Assembly: GCF_000172635.2 (NCBI RefSeq)
Contig: NC_018632.1
Location: 62,001-126,000 of the forward strand
Length of the DNA: 64,000 bases
DNA from: Alteromonas macleodii ATCC 27126
Lineage (GTDB): Bacteria; Pseudomonadota; Gammaproteobacteria; Enterobacterales; Alteromonadaceae
Reading direction: 5' to 3'
The notes under the pieces were generated by a model, which saw nothing but the letters and a program-made list of their open reading frames with translations, was not told where the DNA came from and ran no database searches. Made by a program: the position numbers and the translations under genes. Positions 51,048 to 60,450 of this stretch are shown in pieces; position 1 is the first letter of the stretch; every line of letters starts with the position of its first letter.

Positions 51048-51084
51048 AGAAAGCTGGCTTTTGTTGCTTCACCAGCTTTTTCTT
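51048..51084 (+). terminator. Terminator after the diguanylate cyclase
   Basis: AGAAAGCTGG pairs with CCAGCTTTTTCT over a 14-base loop and is followed by more T. It is about 80 bases past the stop. The opposite gene, an esterase, converges from the other side. Confidence 0.65.
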
Positions 51085-51161
51085 TTGTTTAAATACCAGA
51101 GGCTGTTGATCTTTATTATATGAACGTAATTTGCAGCAAGGGCCAACAGGCTCTTAAGGCA

Positions 51162-51833
51162 TTACCCTAGAACTTTTTGAAGCCAAGCACTTATGTCGTT
51201 AAGCTCTTGCATACAAACATTGTGCTGCATGGTGTAAGTCTGCCACGTGGCATTAAAGCCACTTTCGCTCAGCGTTTTGAACGCAGCATTGCCCATAAAT
51301 ACCGGCACCACTTCGTCTTGCTCACCATGTGCCATCATAATTGGCGTTTCGCGGTTTGTGTCTTTTGCTTCGCTTTCAAGAAGTGATGGCTCGCACATGT
51401 AGGTAGATAGAGCGATAACACCTGCAAATTTGTTGGCATATCTAGGTGCCAAGTGCAGAGCAATAACACCGCCTTGAGAAAATCCTGCAAGTACAATACG
51501 TTCGCTAGGAATGCCACTTTCAATTTGTGCTTCGATAAGCGCTTCTACCTGAGCAGCCGACTCTTTTACACCTTCTAAGTCCGCACGGCTTTCAAAATCT
51601 AACGATTTGATATCGTACCAAGCGCGCATTCTCATGCCGCCATTGATAGTCACAGGGCGTTCTGGAGCGTGAGGAAAGATAAATTTAACCGCCATTGATT
51701 CGGGTAGTTTTAGCTCGGGCACAATAGGCGCAAAACCATGGCCTGAATCGCCAAGACCGTGAAGCCAGATAACACAGGCATCAGGCGTAGTGGATGGGTT
51801 TATCTCTACGCACGGCAGAAGTTGCTGAGTCAT
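51162..51833 (-). CDS. Carboxylesterase (alpha/beta hydrolase, YpfH/phospholipase-carboxylesterase type)
   Basis: A 223-residue cytosolic alpha/beta hydrolase. It has VIWLHGLGDSGHGF for the oxyanion hole, the nucleophile elbow GFSQGG, the acid in GEQDEVVP and a late His in TMQHNV; the usual family text is MGH, so the position before His is altered. FIFPHAPERPVTINGGMRMRAWYD is the classical carboxylesterase/acyl-protein thioesterase block. The natural substrate is unknown. Start ATG at 51833. A palindromic repeat lies 18 bases upstream. Confidence 0.9.
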   Translation of the reverse strand: MTQQLLPCVEINPSTTPDACVIWLHGLGDSGHGFAPIVPELKLPESMAVKFIFPHAPERPVTINGGMRMRAWYDIKSLDFESRADLEGVKESAAQVEALIEAQIESGIPSERIVLAGFSQGGVIALHLAPRYANKFAGVIALSTYMCEPSLLESEAKDTNRETPIMMAHGEQDEVVPVFMGNAAFKTLSESGFNATWQTYTMQHNVCMQELNDISAWLQKVLG

Positions 51834-51850
51834 GCTTTATTTCCTAGTTT

Positions 51851-51895
51851 TGGGGTCAGAGTACATTTAGGGCCAGAAAAAGTACTCTGACCCCA
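51851..51895. repeat. Palindromic GGGGTCAGAGTAC element
   Basis: TGGGGTCAGAGTAC (51851-51864) and its exact reverse complement GTACTCTGACCCCA (51882-51895) flank 17 bases. This end sequence is of the type I know from REP-like palindromes linked to Y1 transposases in many proteobacteria. It lies between the esterase and gmk promoters, and no transposase is present. Confidence 0.8.
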
Positions 51896-52034
51896 TTAAT
51901 TTTTGCTGTGGTAACCCATCGGCATAAGCTTGATAGAATGAACCAAGTTTTCACTATGCAATGAAAGGTACGGCACAACCGCTTAATATGCTATCATTGC
52001 CACTTGAAATCACCACATTTTGAAAGAATTTTAA

Positions 52035-52682
<648 letters not shown>

Positions 52683-52772
52683 GCTTAACTTAACAATACG
52701 TGTTTTGTTTTAGCATCGAACGATCGCTGCATAAATTGCATGATCTGACTGCTTCAAATTCAAACAAAACGC

Positions 52773-52801
52773 TAGGATCGCGCTACGTATCTGTGTATAC
52801 T
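52773..52801 (+). promoter_or_regulatory. Candidate promoter of rpoZ
   Basis: A good -10 hexamer TATACT (52796-52801) sits 50 bases before the rpoZ start. The -35 at 17-base spacing is poor (TAGGAT), so the promoter may depend on other factors. Confidence 0.4.
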
Positions 52802-52851
52802 ACGCGGCCGTTTTTTGAATAACTTGCTCAACCTAATTTTCGGAGAAATAC

Positions 52852-53124
52852 ATGGCTCGCGTAACTGTAGAAGATGCCGTAGATAAAATTGGTAACCGCT
52901 TTGACCTAGTGCTTGTTGCTGCACGCCGTGCACGTCAAATTGCCACTGAAGGCAAAGATCCTATGGTTGACGTTCAAAACGATAAGCCAACTGTTACAGC
53001 ACTTCGTGAAATTGAAGAAGGTTTGGTAACGGCTGCTACGCTTGAACAAGCAGAACTTCAAGCTCAAGAGCAGCAAGAACATGCTGAATTTGCATCAGTA
53101 GCAAACATCCTATCTGATCAATAA
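52852..53124 (+). CDS. rpoZ: RNA polymerase omega subunit
   Basis: The omega subunit helps fold beta' and makes part of a ppGpp binding site. The 90-residue product starts [30 protein letters not shown] and continues with [16 protein letters not shown], almost the E. coli sequence. Upstream of spoT, which controls ppGpp, as usual. The ATG has CGGAG upstream. A strong terminator follows, partly separating it from spoT. Confidence 0.98.
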   Translation: MARVTVEDAVDKIGNRFDLVLVAARRARQIATEGKDPMVDVQNDKPTVTALREIEEGLVTAATLEQAELQAQEQQEHAEFASVANILSDQ

Positions 53125-53155
53125 AACCTCTTTTTAACGGTTTTATCGGTATTTT

Positions 53156-53195
53156 AGCGCCAGTGCTTTGAAAAAAGCACTGGCGCTTTACTTTT
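53156..53195 (+). terminator. Rho-independent terminator after rpoZ
   Basis: A 14-bp stem AGCGCCAGTGCTTT / AAAGCACTGGCGCT with loop GAAA is followed by TTACTTTT. The spoT start lies 72 bases beyond, so spoT is read from partial read-through or from its own promoter. Confidence 0.85.
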
Positions 53196-53266
53196 GGCGT
53201 ATTGGCTTCTTGCACAATTAAACGTATTCTTAGGGTTGTAACGTTAGATAAGGGTCACGCTTCACT

Positions 53267-55378
53267 GTGTATTTGTTTGAAGGTTTAAAGCAGAAAGTTT
53301 TAGAGTACTTACCAGCCGACCGCGTTCAGTTGGTACAAGAATCTTTTGTGCTTGCGCAAGAAGCGCATGACGGACAAATGCGTTCAAGCGGCGATCCGTA
53401 CATTACTCACCCAGTTGCCGTCGCCGGTATTTTGGCTGACATGCACCTTGATCACGAAACGATCATGGCGGCACTCCTTCACGACGTTATTGAAGATACC
53501 CATTACAGCAAAGAAGACTTAGCCGACGCTTTTGGCGATACCGTTGCTGAACTGGTAGAAGGGGTAAGTAAGCTAGATAAACTCGCGTTTAGCACTAAAC
53601 AGGAAGCGCAGGCGGAGAACTTCCGTAAAATGATGATGGCCATGGTGCAAGACATCAGGGTTATTCTTATCAAGCTTGCTGATCGCACGCACAACATGCG
53701 CACGCTCGGGTCATTACGACCAGACAAGCGCCGCCGCATTGCGCTAGAAACGCTAGAAATCTACGCGCCAATCGCCCACCGCTTGGGTATTCACGACATT
53801 AAAAATGAGCTTGAAGATTTAGGTTTTCAGGCCATGTATCCTATGCGCCATCGCGCACTAAAGTCTGCTGTGCGCCAGGCCCGCGGTAATCGTAAAGAGA
53901 TTATCGAAAACATTCGCGAAGAGCTGAACACTCGTTTAGACGCCTACCAAATTGAGTCGAATGTATTGGGTCGCGAAAAACACTTGTATTCCATTTACCG
54001 CAAAATGAAAAACAAAGAACTGATGTTCAATGAGGTAATGGATATTTATGCGTTTCGTATCGTTGTTCAATCGGTAGATAACTGTTATCGCGCCCTCGGT
54101 GCTATGCATGGGCTGTACAAGCCTATTGAAAACCGTTTTAAAGATTATATCGCCATCCCTCGAACCAACGGCTATCAGTCGTTGCATACGTCATTAATTG
54201 GCCCGCACGGCATTCCTGTGGAAATTCAAATTCGAACCCAGGAAATGGACCAAATGGCAGACAAAGGGGTGGCGGCGCACTGGCTTTACAAAGAGCCTGG
54301 TGATAATGGCACCACCGCACAGCTTCGAGCGCGCAAGTGGATGCAAAGCCTGCTCGAGCTTCAGCAGTCGGCCAGCTCATCCTTTGAATTCATCGAATCG
54401 GTAAAAACCGATCTGTTCCCTGATGAAATTTACGTATTTACACCAGACGGACGTATTATCGAGTTGCCAATGGGCGCAACCGCCGTTGACTTCGCTTATG
54501 CCGTGCATTCTGATGTGGGCAATACCTGCGTAGGTGTGCGCGTAGAGCGCAGAAACTTTAGCTTAAGTAAACCGCTCGAAAACGGTCAAACCGTGGAAAT
54601 TATTACCTCGCCGAAAGCGAAGCCAAATGCAAATTGGCTAAACTTTGTGGTGAGCGCTCGCGCGCGAACGCGTATTCGTCAGTATCTGCGTAAACAGCAT
54701 TCTCAAGAAGCGGTGAACATGGGTAACCGTCTACTTCGTCATGCGTTAGGCAGCGTTAAACTAGACGATATTCCAAACGAAGATATCGAACGTGTGGTGG
54801 CCGAAACTAAGCATGCTAATTTTGACGATTTGCTAGTAGATATCGGCCTTGGTAACGAGCTAAGCGCAATTGTAGCGCGCCGTTTATTGGGTGAAAGCAC
54901 AACAGATTTATCAGATAAGAAAGGTAATGTGGCTATTCGCGGCACAGAAGGCCTGCTTGTTCACTATTCTCGTTGTTGCCATCCTATTCCAGACGATGAA
55001 ATTGTTGCGGTTTTAAGCCCAGGTCGCGGCATGACTATTCACCAAATTGGGTGTAATAATATTCGCAAGCTAACACGCGAAGAACCTCAGCGCGTACTGC
55101 CCATGCAGTGGGACGACAACCCGCAAGGTGAATTTAAAGCCTCACTGCGTATAGAGTTGTTTAACCATCAGGGCACACTGGCAACTTTAACAAACACCAT
55201 TTCAGGGTGCGATTCCAATATCATTGGTCTGCAAACTGAAGAGAAAGAGAGTAATATCTACTTTATTGACCTTGAACTTACCACGCACAACCGTGTGCAC
55301 CTGGCTCGCGTAATGAAGAAAATACGTACCATGCCGGAAGTTCAAAGAGTGTCTCGTCATAGTCAATCACGACACTAA
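53267..55378 (+). CDS. spoT: Bifunctional (p)ppGpp synthetase/hydrolase SpoT
   Basis: SpoT hydrolyses and weakly makes (p)ppGpp, tuning the stringent response to carbon, fatty acid and iron stress. The 703-residue protein (E. coli 702) has the hydrolase HD domain (RSSGDPYITHPVAVA, LLHDVIEDT), the synthetase region (REKHLYSIYRKM, DIYAFRIVVQ, YKPIENRFKDYIAIPRTNGYQSLHT), the TGS domain (VFTPDGRIIELPMGATAVDFAYAVHS) and a C-terminal ACT domain. Both active sites look complete. The start is GTG at 53267; the E. coli protein begins MYLFESL, here MYLFEGL. Confidence 0.97.
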   Translation: MYLFEGLKQKVLEYLPADRVQLVQESFVLAQEAHDGQMRSSGDPYITHPVAVAGILADMHLDHETIMAALLHDVIEDTHYSKEDLADAFGDTVAELVEGVSKLDKLAFSTKQEAQAENFRKMMMAMVQDIRVILIKLADRTHNMRTLGSLRPDKRRRIALETLEIYAPIAHRLGIHDIKNELEDLGFQAMYPMRHRALKSAVRQARGNRKEIIENIREELNTRLDAYQIESNVLGREKHLYSIYRKMKNKELMFNEVMDIYAFRIVVQSVDNCYRALGAMHGLYKPIENRFKDYIAIPRTNGYQSLHTSLIGPHGIPVEIQIRTQEMDQMADKGVAAHWLYKEPGDNGTTAQLRARKWMQSLLELQQSASSSFEFIESVKTDLFPDEIYVFTPDGRIIELPMGATAVDFAYAVHSDVGNTCVGVRVERRNFSLSKPLENGQTVEIITSPKAKPNANWLNFVVSARARTRIRQYLRKQHSQEAVNMGNRLLRHALGSVKLDDIPNEDIERVVAETKHANFDDLLVDIGLGNELSAIVARRLLGESTTDLSDKKGNVAIRGTEGLLVHYSRCCHPIPDDEIVAVLSPGRGMTIHQIGCNNIRKLTREEPQRVLPMQWDDNPQGEFKASLRIELFNHQGTLATLTNTISGCDSNIIGLQTEEKESNIYFIDLELTTHNRVHLARVMKKIRTMPEVQRVSRHSQSRH

Positions 55379-55402
55379 TTACTACACTATTTAGGAACTA
55401 CT

Positions 55403-55789
55403 ATGTCTAAGTCTATTATTCAGACCGATAAGGCACCTGCTGCTATTGGTACTTACAGCCAAGCGGTTAAAGCAGGTACTACCGTTTATCTTTCAGGTCA
55501 AATTCCTCTTGTTGCTGAAACTATGGAAATGGTTTCTGACGACTTTGAAGCGCAAGCTATACAAGTTTTTGAGAACATTAAAGCGGTGTGTGACGCGGCA
55601 GGCGGCACCACAAACGATTTAGTGAAAGTGAACATCTTCCTTATCGACCTAGGTCACTTTGCAACGGTTAATGAAATCATGAGCCGTTACTTCACCAAGC
55701 CTTACCCAGCACGCGCAGCCGTTCAGGTGTCTGCATTGCCTAAAGGTGCACAAATTGAAATTGATGGTGTAATGGAACTGCCGGAGTAA
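55403..55789 (+). CDS. ridA: 2-iminobutanoate/2-iminopropanoate deaminase RidA
   Basis: RidA hydrolyses reactive enamines/imines formed by PLP enzymes such as threonine dehydratase. The 128-residue product has [28 protein letters not shown], the catalytic-pocket Arg in [21 protein letters not shown] and the terminal EIDGVMEL. It lies between spoT and trmH, 24 bases after spoT with AGGAA before its ATG. Confidence 0.96.
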   Translation: MSKSIIQTDKAPAAIGTYSQAVKAGTTVYLSGQIPLVAETMEMVSDDFEAQAIQVFENIKAVCDAAGGTTNDLVKVNIFLIDLGHFATVNEIMSRYFTKPYPARAAVQVSALPKGAQIEIDGVMELPE

Positions 55790-55792
55790 GCC

Positions 55793-56500
55793 ATGTCACC
55801 TGAGCGTTACCAGCGCATAAGACAAGTGCTGGAAAGAAGGCAAACTGATCTTACGGTTTGCCTTGAAAATGTACACAAGCCGCATAATGTATCTGCAGTA
55901 GTGAGAACCTGTGATGCAGTGGGTATTCATCGCGTTCACACCGTGTGGGAAAAGAAATACCAGTTTCGTCGCGGCACCGCTATGGGCAGCCAACAATGGG
56001 TGCGTCAAACCAATCACGATAATATCAACGACGCGATGGCTGAATTAAAAGGCCAAGGTATGCAGGTGCTGGTAACCCACTTATCTGATACCGCTGTCGA
56101 TTTTCGTGATATTGACTACACCAAGCCTACGGCTATTTTGTTTGGTCAGGAAAAGTATGGTGCTTCTGATGAGGCGAAAGCCATTGCCGATCAAGACATT
56201 GTTATTCCTATGATGGGCATGGTGCAGTCGTTGAACGTATCGGTGGCCGCAGCGCTAGTGCTTTATGAAGCCCAGCGCCAACGTACTATTGCAGGTATGT
56301 ATAACACTCAGCAGTTACCAGAAGAAGAGTGCCAAGCATTGGCCTTTCAAAATGGGTACCCGCGTTTGTATAAACTCTGCCAACGCAAAGGTTTGCCTTT
56401 GCCTGCTATTAACGCCATTGGTGAAGTGGATGCCGACGATAGCTGGTGGAAAGAAATGCAGATCACAAAAGCAGAAGCAAACGCGCTAGAGGCCGACTAG
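55793..56500 (+). CDS. trmH: tRNA (guanosine-18-2'-O)-methyltransferase TrmH
   Basis: TrmH (SpoU) methylates the ribose of G18 in the D loop of tRNA. The 235-residue protein has the SPOUT motifs: ENVHKPHNVSAVVRTCDAVGIHRVH (motif 1 with the catalytic Arg), AILFGQEKYGAS and PMMGMVQSLNVSVAAALVLYEA. It is about the length of E. coli TrmH (229). It starts 3 bases after the ridA stop and is co-transcribed with it. Confidence 0.96.
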   Translation: MSPERYQRIRQVLERRQTDLTVCLENVHKPHNVSAVVRTCDAVGIHRVHTVWEKKYQFRRGTAMGSQQWVRQTNHDNINDAMAELKGQGMQVLVTHLSDTAVDFRDIDYTKPTAILFGQEKYGASDEAKAIADQDIVIPMMGMVQSLNVSVAAALVLYEAQRQRTIAGMYNTQQLPEEECQALAFQNGYPRLYKLCQRKGLPLPAINAIGEVDADDSWWKEMQITKAEANALEAD

Positions 56501-56548
56501 GGCCTAACCTATTGGTTGCACTTTTAGTTTTGCTCTTACTTGTATAGG

Positions 56549-56569
56549 GGCCAGTGTAAAAAACTGGCC
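56549..56569 (+). terminator. Weak hairpin after trmH
   Basis: GGCCAGT (56549-56555) pairs with ACTGGCC (56563-56569) over 7 bases. No T tract follows, so its role in termination is doubtful. Confidence 0.3.
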
Positions 56570-56694
56570 TAAAGCGTACTCGCCAACCCCTCAACAATCC
56601 TTTACACTTCTTTTCCTATAACACGTTGAATAACACCAGCTTGTGCCAATTCAAAGGTTAAATAGTTAATGTTCCAAAAGAAGGATATCGCTTG

Positions 56695-58766
56695 ATGCAA
56701 GCACTTGCCACTACACCCATTACTGCGCTTAAAGGCGTAGGCGCAAAGGTGGCAGAAAAGCTTAACAAAATAGGTTTGTTTACCCTTCAAGATATTCTGT
56801 TTCATCTTCCTCACCGCTACGAAGACAGAACCCGTATTTATGGCGTGGCAGAGTGCCGCCCGTTTACCCATGTAAGCGTGCAGGGCGAGGTTATGAGCGC
56901 CGACATTCAGTACGGCAAAAAACGCATGCTAGTGGTAAAGCTTAGCGACGGTACGGGTACTATAACCTTACGTTTTTCCACTTTGGTGCCGTGCAGCGGT
57001 CTATTATGACGCCGGGAAACACGGTGCGCTGTTTTGGAGAAGTGCGTACTGGCAAGTGGGGCATTGAAATGATGCACCCCGAATTTAAATTAGTGGATGA
57101 AGACGCGCCACCATCAGAAGAATCACTAACGCCAGTTTACCCCACCACAGACGGTGTTAAGCAGTTAACCCTTCGTAATTTAACCGACCAGGCCTTAAAA
57201 CTTCTAGATAAAGGCGCGCTGGCCGACCTACTGCCCGACGGCATTTACGATGACCAAATTAGCCTTAATGAGGCGCTTCATTTGGTGCATCGCCCGCCAC
57301 CAGATGTAGACGTACACGAAATGGAAGAGGGGCTGCACCCTGCTCAGTATCGGTTAATTTTGGAAGAGTTATTGTCACACCACCTAAGTGTGTTGAAAGT
57401 ACGCAAGCTATCTGACGCCCAGCCCGGTATCCCTATTAAGGTGAATCAGCCGCTTATCGATAAAATGCTCGCTCAACTGCCATTCTCACCAACGGGGGCA
57501 CAGGCTCGGGTAGTGGAAGATATTCAAAAAGATATGCAGCATGCGCGGCCTATGATGCGCCTTGTACAAGGCGATGTAGGGTCGGGCAAAACCTTAGTTG
57601 CGGCACTGGCCGCGCTATCAGCCATTGGTGCAGGGCACCAGGTAGCGTTAATGGCACCTACTGAGCTGTTGGCAGAACAGCATGCCAATAACTTTCGTGG
57701 CTGGCTAGAACCTTTAGGTATTGAAGTAGGCTGGCTTGCCGGCAAGCTGAAAGGCAAAGCCCGCAATGAAGTATTAGCCCGCTTAGAAGCTGGCGATATT
57801 CAAATGCTGGTGGGTACTCACGCCATCTTTCAAGAGAGCGTGAACTACCAGCAGCTAGCGCTGGTTATTGTAGATGAACAACACCGCTTTGGTGTACATC
57901 AACGTTTGGCTCTGCGCGATAAAGGCGAGCAGCAAGGTCGCTACCCTCATCAGCTAATTATGACGGCGACGCCTATTCCAAGAACGTTGGCCATGACAGC
58001 TTATGCCGATTTAGACACCTCGGTTATTGATGAGTTGCCACCAGGCAGAACGCCAGTGCAAACCGTGGTATTACCCGATACACGCCGCGCCGATGTAATT
58101 GAGCGCGTACGTCGGGCCTGTAAAGAAAACGGCCGCCAAGCCTATTGGGTGTGTACGCTTATTGATGAATCGGAAGTGTTGGAGTGTCAGGCAGCAGAAG
58201 ACGCTGCGGTTACCCTTCGTACCGCGCTGCCAGACTTACACGTTGGTTTGGTACACGGGCGTTTAAAGCCTGCTGAAAAAGCGCAGGTTATGGCCGACTT
58301 TAAAGACGGAAAGCTGGATTTATTGGTAGCGACTACCGTTATTGAAGTAGGCGTAGATGTGCCTAATGCCAGCATCATGATCATTGAAAACCCTGAACGA
58401 TTGGGTTTAGCGCAGCTTCACCAGCTTAGAGGCCGGGTAGGGCGTGGTGCGGTAGAAAGTCAGTGTGTACTTATGTACCAGAGTCCACTATCGAAAACCG
58501 CTACTCAGCGCCTTGGCGTATTGCGCGAATCTAACGACGGCTTTTATATTGCCCAGCGCGATTTGGAAATTCGTGGCCCGGGTGAATTTATGGGTACTAA
58601 GCAAACGGGAATGGCCGAGCTTAAAATAGCAGACCTAGTACGCGACGCCGCTCTTATCCCTAAGGTTCAGGAAATTGCCTATACCCTTTGGGACAAATAC
58701 CCCTCTCACGCTCAAGCCATCATTAATAGATGGATAGGGCATAAGGAACAGTACGGTCATGCTTAA
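56695..58766 (+). pseudogene. recG: ATP-dependent DNA helicase RecG, interrupted by one frameshift
   Basis: RecG reverses stalled forks and processes Holliday junctions. The N-terminal part (ITALKGVGAKVAEKL, LPHRYEDRT, LVVKLSDGTGTITLRF) and the rest (CFGEVRTGKWGIEMMHPE, QGDVGSGKTLVAALA, the DEQHRFG box, TATPIPRTLAM, RLGLAQLHQLRGRVGRG) match E. coli RecG end to end, but lie in two frames that meet at 56973-56977. Adding one T to that TTTTT run restores LRFFHFGAVQRSIM. Everything else is intact, so a consensus error is as likely as a real mutation. AAGGA lies 9 bases before the ATG at 56695. The 3' end overlaps rsmJ by 8 bases. Confidence 0.93.
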
Positions 58767-59544
58767 TCATGTGTCTTTAATTATTTGTGATGACGCCAAT
58801 AGGGATGACGCTGCATTAATTAGTGCAATCAGCGAAAAGTGGGGTTTTCCTGTTGTTAGCAGTAGTGAAAAGCCTAGCGAAGGCCTGTATTTGCAGGTAC
58901 AAAACGGCGTGCTTGGACTTGCCGACGCAGGTGAGAAAAAGGTGAATCCGGTAGAAGTTGATTTTGCTTCGCCGGCTAGTTTGTTTCGAAAGCAGCACGG
59001 CGGTGGGCGCAAAGAGCCCATTGTTAAGGCCATTGGTCTCAAAGGCAATGAAGCATGGCACGTAGTGGATGCAACGCCTGGGCTAGGTCGTGATGCCTTT
59101 GTGTTGGTAAGCGTTGGCTGCAAGGTCACAATGATAGAGCGATCGCCCGTGGTTGCCGCCTTACTTGAAGATGGTATTCGCAGATTAGCGCTTAGTTTTC
59201 CGGAACTTGCAGCTAAAATGTCGCTTCAACATGGAAATAGTGCTGAGGTAATGCAATACTTCACTGGTGAGAATGTGAACGCTATTTACTTAGACCCCAT
59301 GTTCCCACACAAAAAGAAGTCAGCCTTGGTGAAAAAGGAAATGCGGCTGTTTCAGCAACTGCTTGGTCATGACCCAGACGCAGATGCGCTGTTACCGCCA
59401 GCACTAGAGCTAGCCACGCACCGGGTAGTGGTGAAACGCCCAAACAGTGCAGACGTGCTGGCAGGAATAAAAGCATCAATGGCTATTGAAAGCAAAAAAC
59501 ACAGATTTGATGTGTATTTGTGTCAAAAAAATCTAGGAGAGTAG
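58759..59544 (+). CDS. rsmJ: 16S rRNA (guanine-1516-N2)-methyltransferase RsmJ
   Basis: RsmJ adds a methyl group to N2 of G1516 in 16S rRNA. The 261-residue protein has VDATPGLGRDAFVLVSVGCKVTMIER (SAM-binding motif I), YLDPMFPHKKKSALVKKEMRLFQ (catalytic DPMFP) and ELATHRVVVKRP, the hallmarks of the YhiQ family. It overlaps the end of recG by 8 bases and ends one base before the peroxiredoxin start. Confidence 0.94.
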   Translation: MLNHVSLIICDDANRDDAALISAISEKWGFPVVSSSEKPSEGLYLQVQNGVLGLADAGEKKVNPVEVDFASPASLFRKQHGGGRKEPIVKAIGLKGNEAWHVVDATPGLGRDAFVLVSVGCKVTMIERSPVVAALLEDGIRRLALSFPELAAKMSLQHGNSAEVMQYFTGENVNAIYLDPMFPHKKKSALVKKEMRLFQQLLGHDPDADALLPPALELATHRVVVKRPNSADVLAGIKASMAIESKKHRFDVYLCQKNLGE

Positions 59545-59545
59545 C

Positions 59546-60019
59546 ATGATACAAGTTGGGGGCACTTTGCCTGAAGTAGATTTTAGCCTTTTAGAAAACG
59601 GCGAAATAACCAACCCAGGAACGAACGAACTGTTTTCGGATAAACGCGTTGTATTGTTTGCGGTACCCGGTGCATTTACACCGACCTGTTCTCAAGCCCA
59701 CTTACCGGGCTATGTAGCGCTTGCTGATAAGCTTAAAGCCAAAGGTATTGATAGTATTATTTGCTTAAGCGTGAACGATGCATTTGTTATGGATGCATGG
59801 GGCAAAGCAAGCAATGCTGAAGAGATCATAATGCTGGCAGACGGCAATGGTTTCTTTACCAAGCAAATTGGCTTAGACATGAGCACGGGCAATTTCGGCG
59901 GCTTGCGTTCGTTACGCTATTCCATGCTTGTGGAAGATGGCGAAGTGAAAAAGCTAAACGTTGAAGACCCAGGTCGTTTCGACGTTAGCGATGCGCAAAC
60001 CATGTTAGATAGTCTGTAA
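59546..60019 (+). CDS. Peroxiredoxin (Prx5/glutaredoxin-dependent type)
   Basis: A 157-residue thiol peroxidase of the Prx5 (AhpE/PrxQ-like, hybrid Prx) type. The peroxidatic cysteine is in PGAFTPTCS, with the usual Thr three residues before it and the Arg in SLRYSMLVEDG. No second conserved cysteine is visible, so it is probably 1-Cys and reduced by glutathione/glutaredoxin. The ATG overlaps the end of rsmJ by the TAGC ATG spacing; co-transcription is likely. A perfect terminator follows. Confidence 0.9.
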   Translation: MIQVGGTLPEVDFSLLENGEITNPGTNELFSDKRVVLFAVPGAFTPTCSQAHLPGYVALADKLKAKGIDSIICLSVNDAFVMDAWGKASNAEEIIMLADGNGFFTKQIGLDMSTGNFGGLRSLRYSMLVEDGEVKKLNVEDPGRFDVSDAQTMLDSL

Positions 60020-60049
60020 CACCGAAAATACGGCGTTAATAATCTCAAG

Positions 60050-60078
60050 AGCCCGCAACTAAGGTTGCGGGCTTTTTT
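60050..60078 (+). terminator. Rho-independent terminator after the peroxiredoxin
   Basis: AGCCCGCAAC / GTTGCGGGCT with loop TAAG and six T. Confidence 0.92.
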
Positions 60079-60104
60079 CGTTTAGATGTTTGTGAAGGTT
60101 CGTT

Positions 60105-60190
60105 AATACCAGTCCGCATAGTTAATTACTCGCCCTTCGAGAAGGTCTGGCAAGCTTCTGAGTGGGCAACTATCTATGCGGCTTGGTATT
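60105..60190. repeat. Imperfect palindrome of 86 bp, MITE-like
   Basis: The left arm AATACCAGTCCGCATAG (60105-60121) pairs with the right arm CTATGCGGCTTGGTATT (60174-60190) with two mismatches, and pairing continues inward (CTCGCCC with GGGC, CTTCGAGAAG with CTTCTGAG). The element forms a long hairpin over nearly its entire length. It sits in the gap between the peroxiredoxin terminator and the iron operon. A 12-base fragment similar to its end (ATACCAATCCGC) is found at about 2220. No transposase is present. Confidence 0.7.
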
Positions 60191-60401
60191 CTTTACTTAA
60201 GCGTATACTTGGTCGCCATTTTCATTAAAATGTAACCTATGTATGATCTGGCGCTCTGTAAATAGCGTTGAATATCAGTACGTTCAGTAAAGGTTAATGA
60301 ACTAACATGTAGTATTCTGTGTCGAAAGTGCAGAAAAAATAAGGACTAACACACTACGTTACTTAGCATGTGGGCTCGTTCAGTTACCTTTACTTGCTTA
60401 A

Positions 60402-60416
60402 TGATAATAAGTATCA
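60402..60416 (+). promoter_or_regulatory. Fur box of the iron ABC operon
   Basis: TGATAATAAGTATCA matches the 7-1-7 Fur consensus TGATAATNATTATCA with a single mismatch. It is 35 bases before the start codon at 60451. Iron-bound Fur would repress the helical periplasmic protein and the ABC genes after it. Confidence 0.8.
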
Positions 60417-60450
60417 TTTGCGTGAAAAGACAAACGTTTTAGGAATAATT

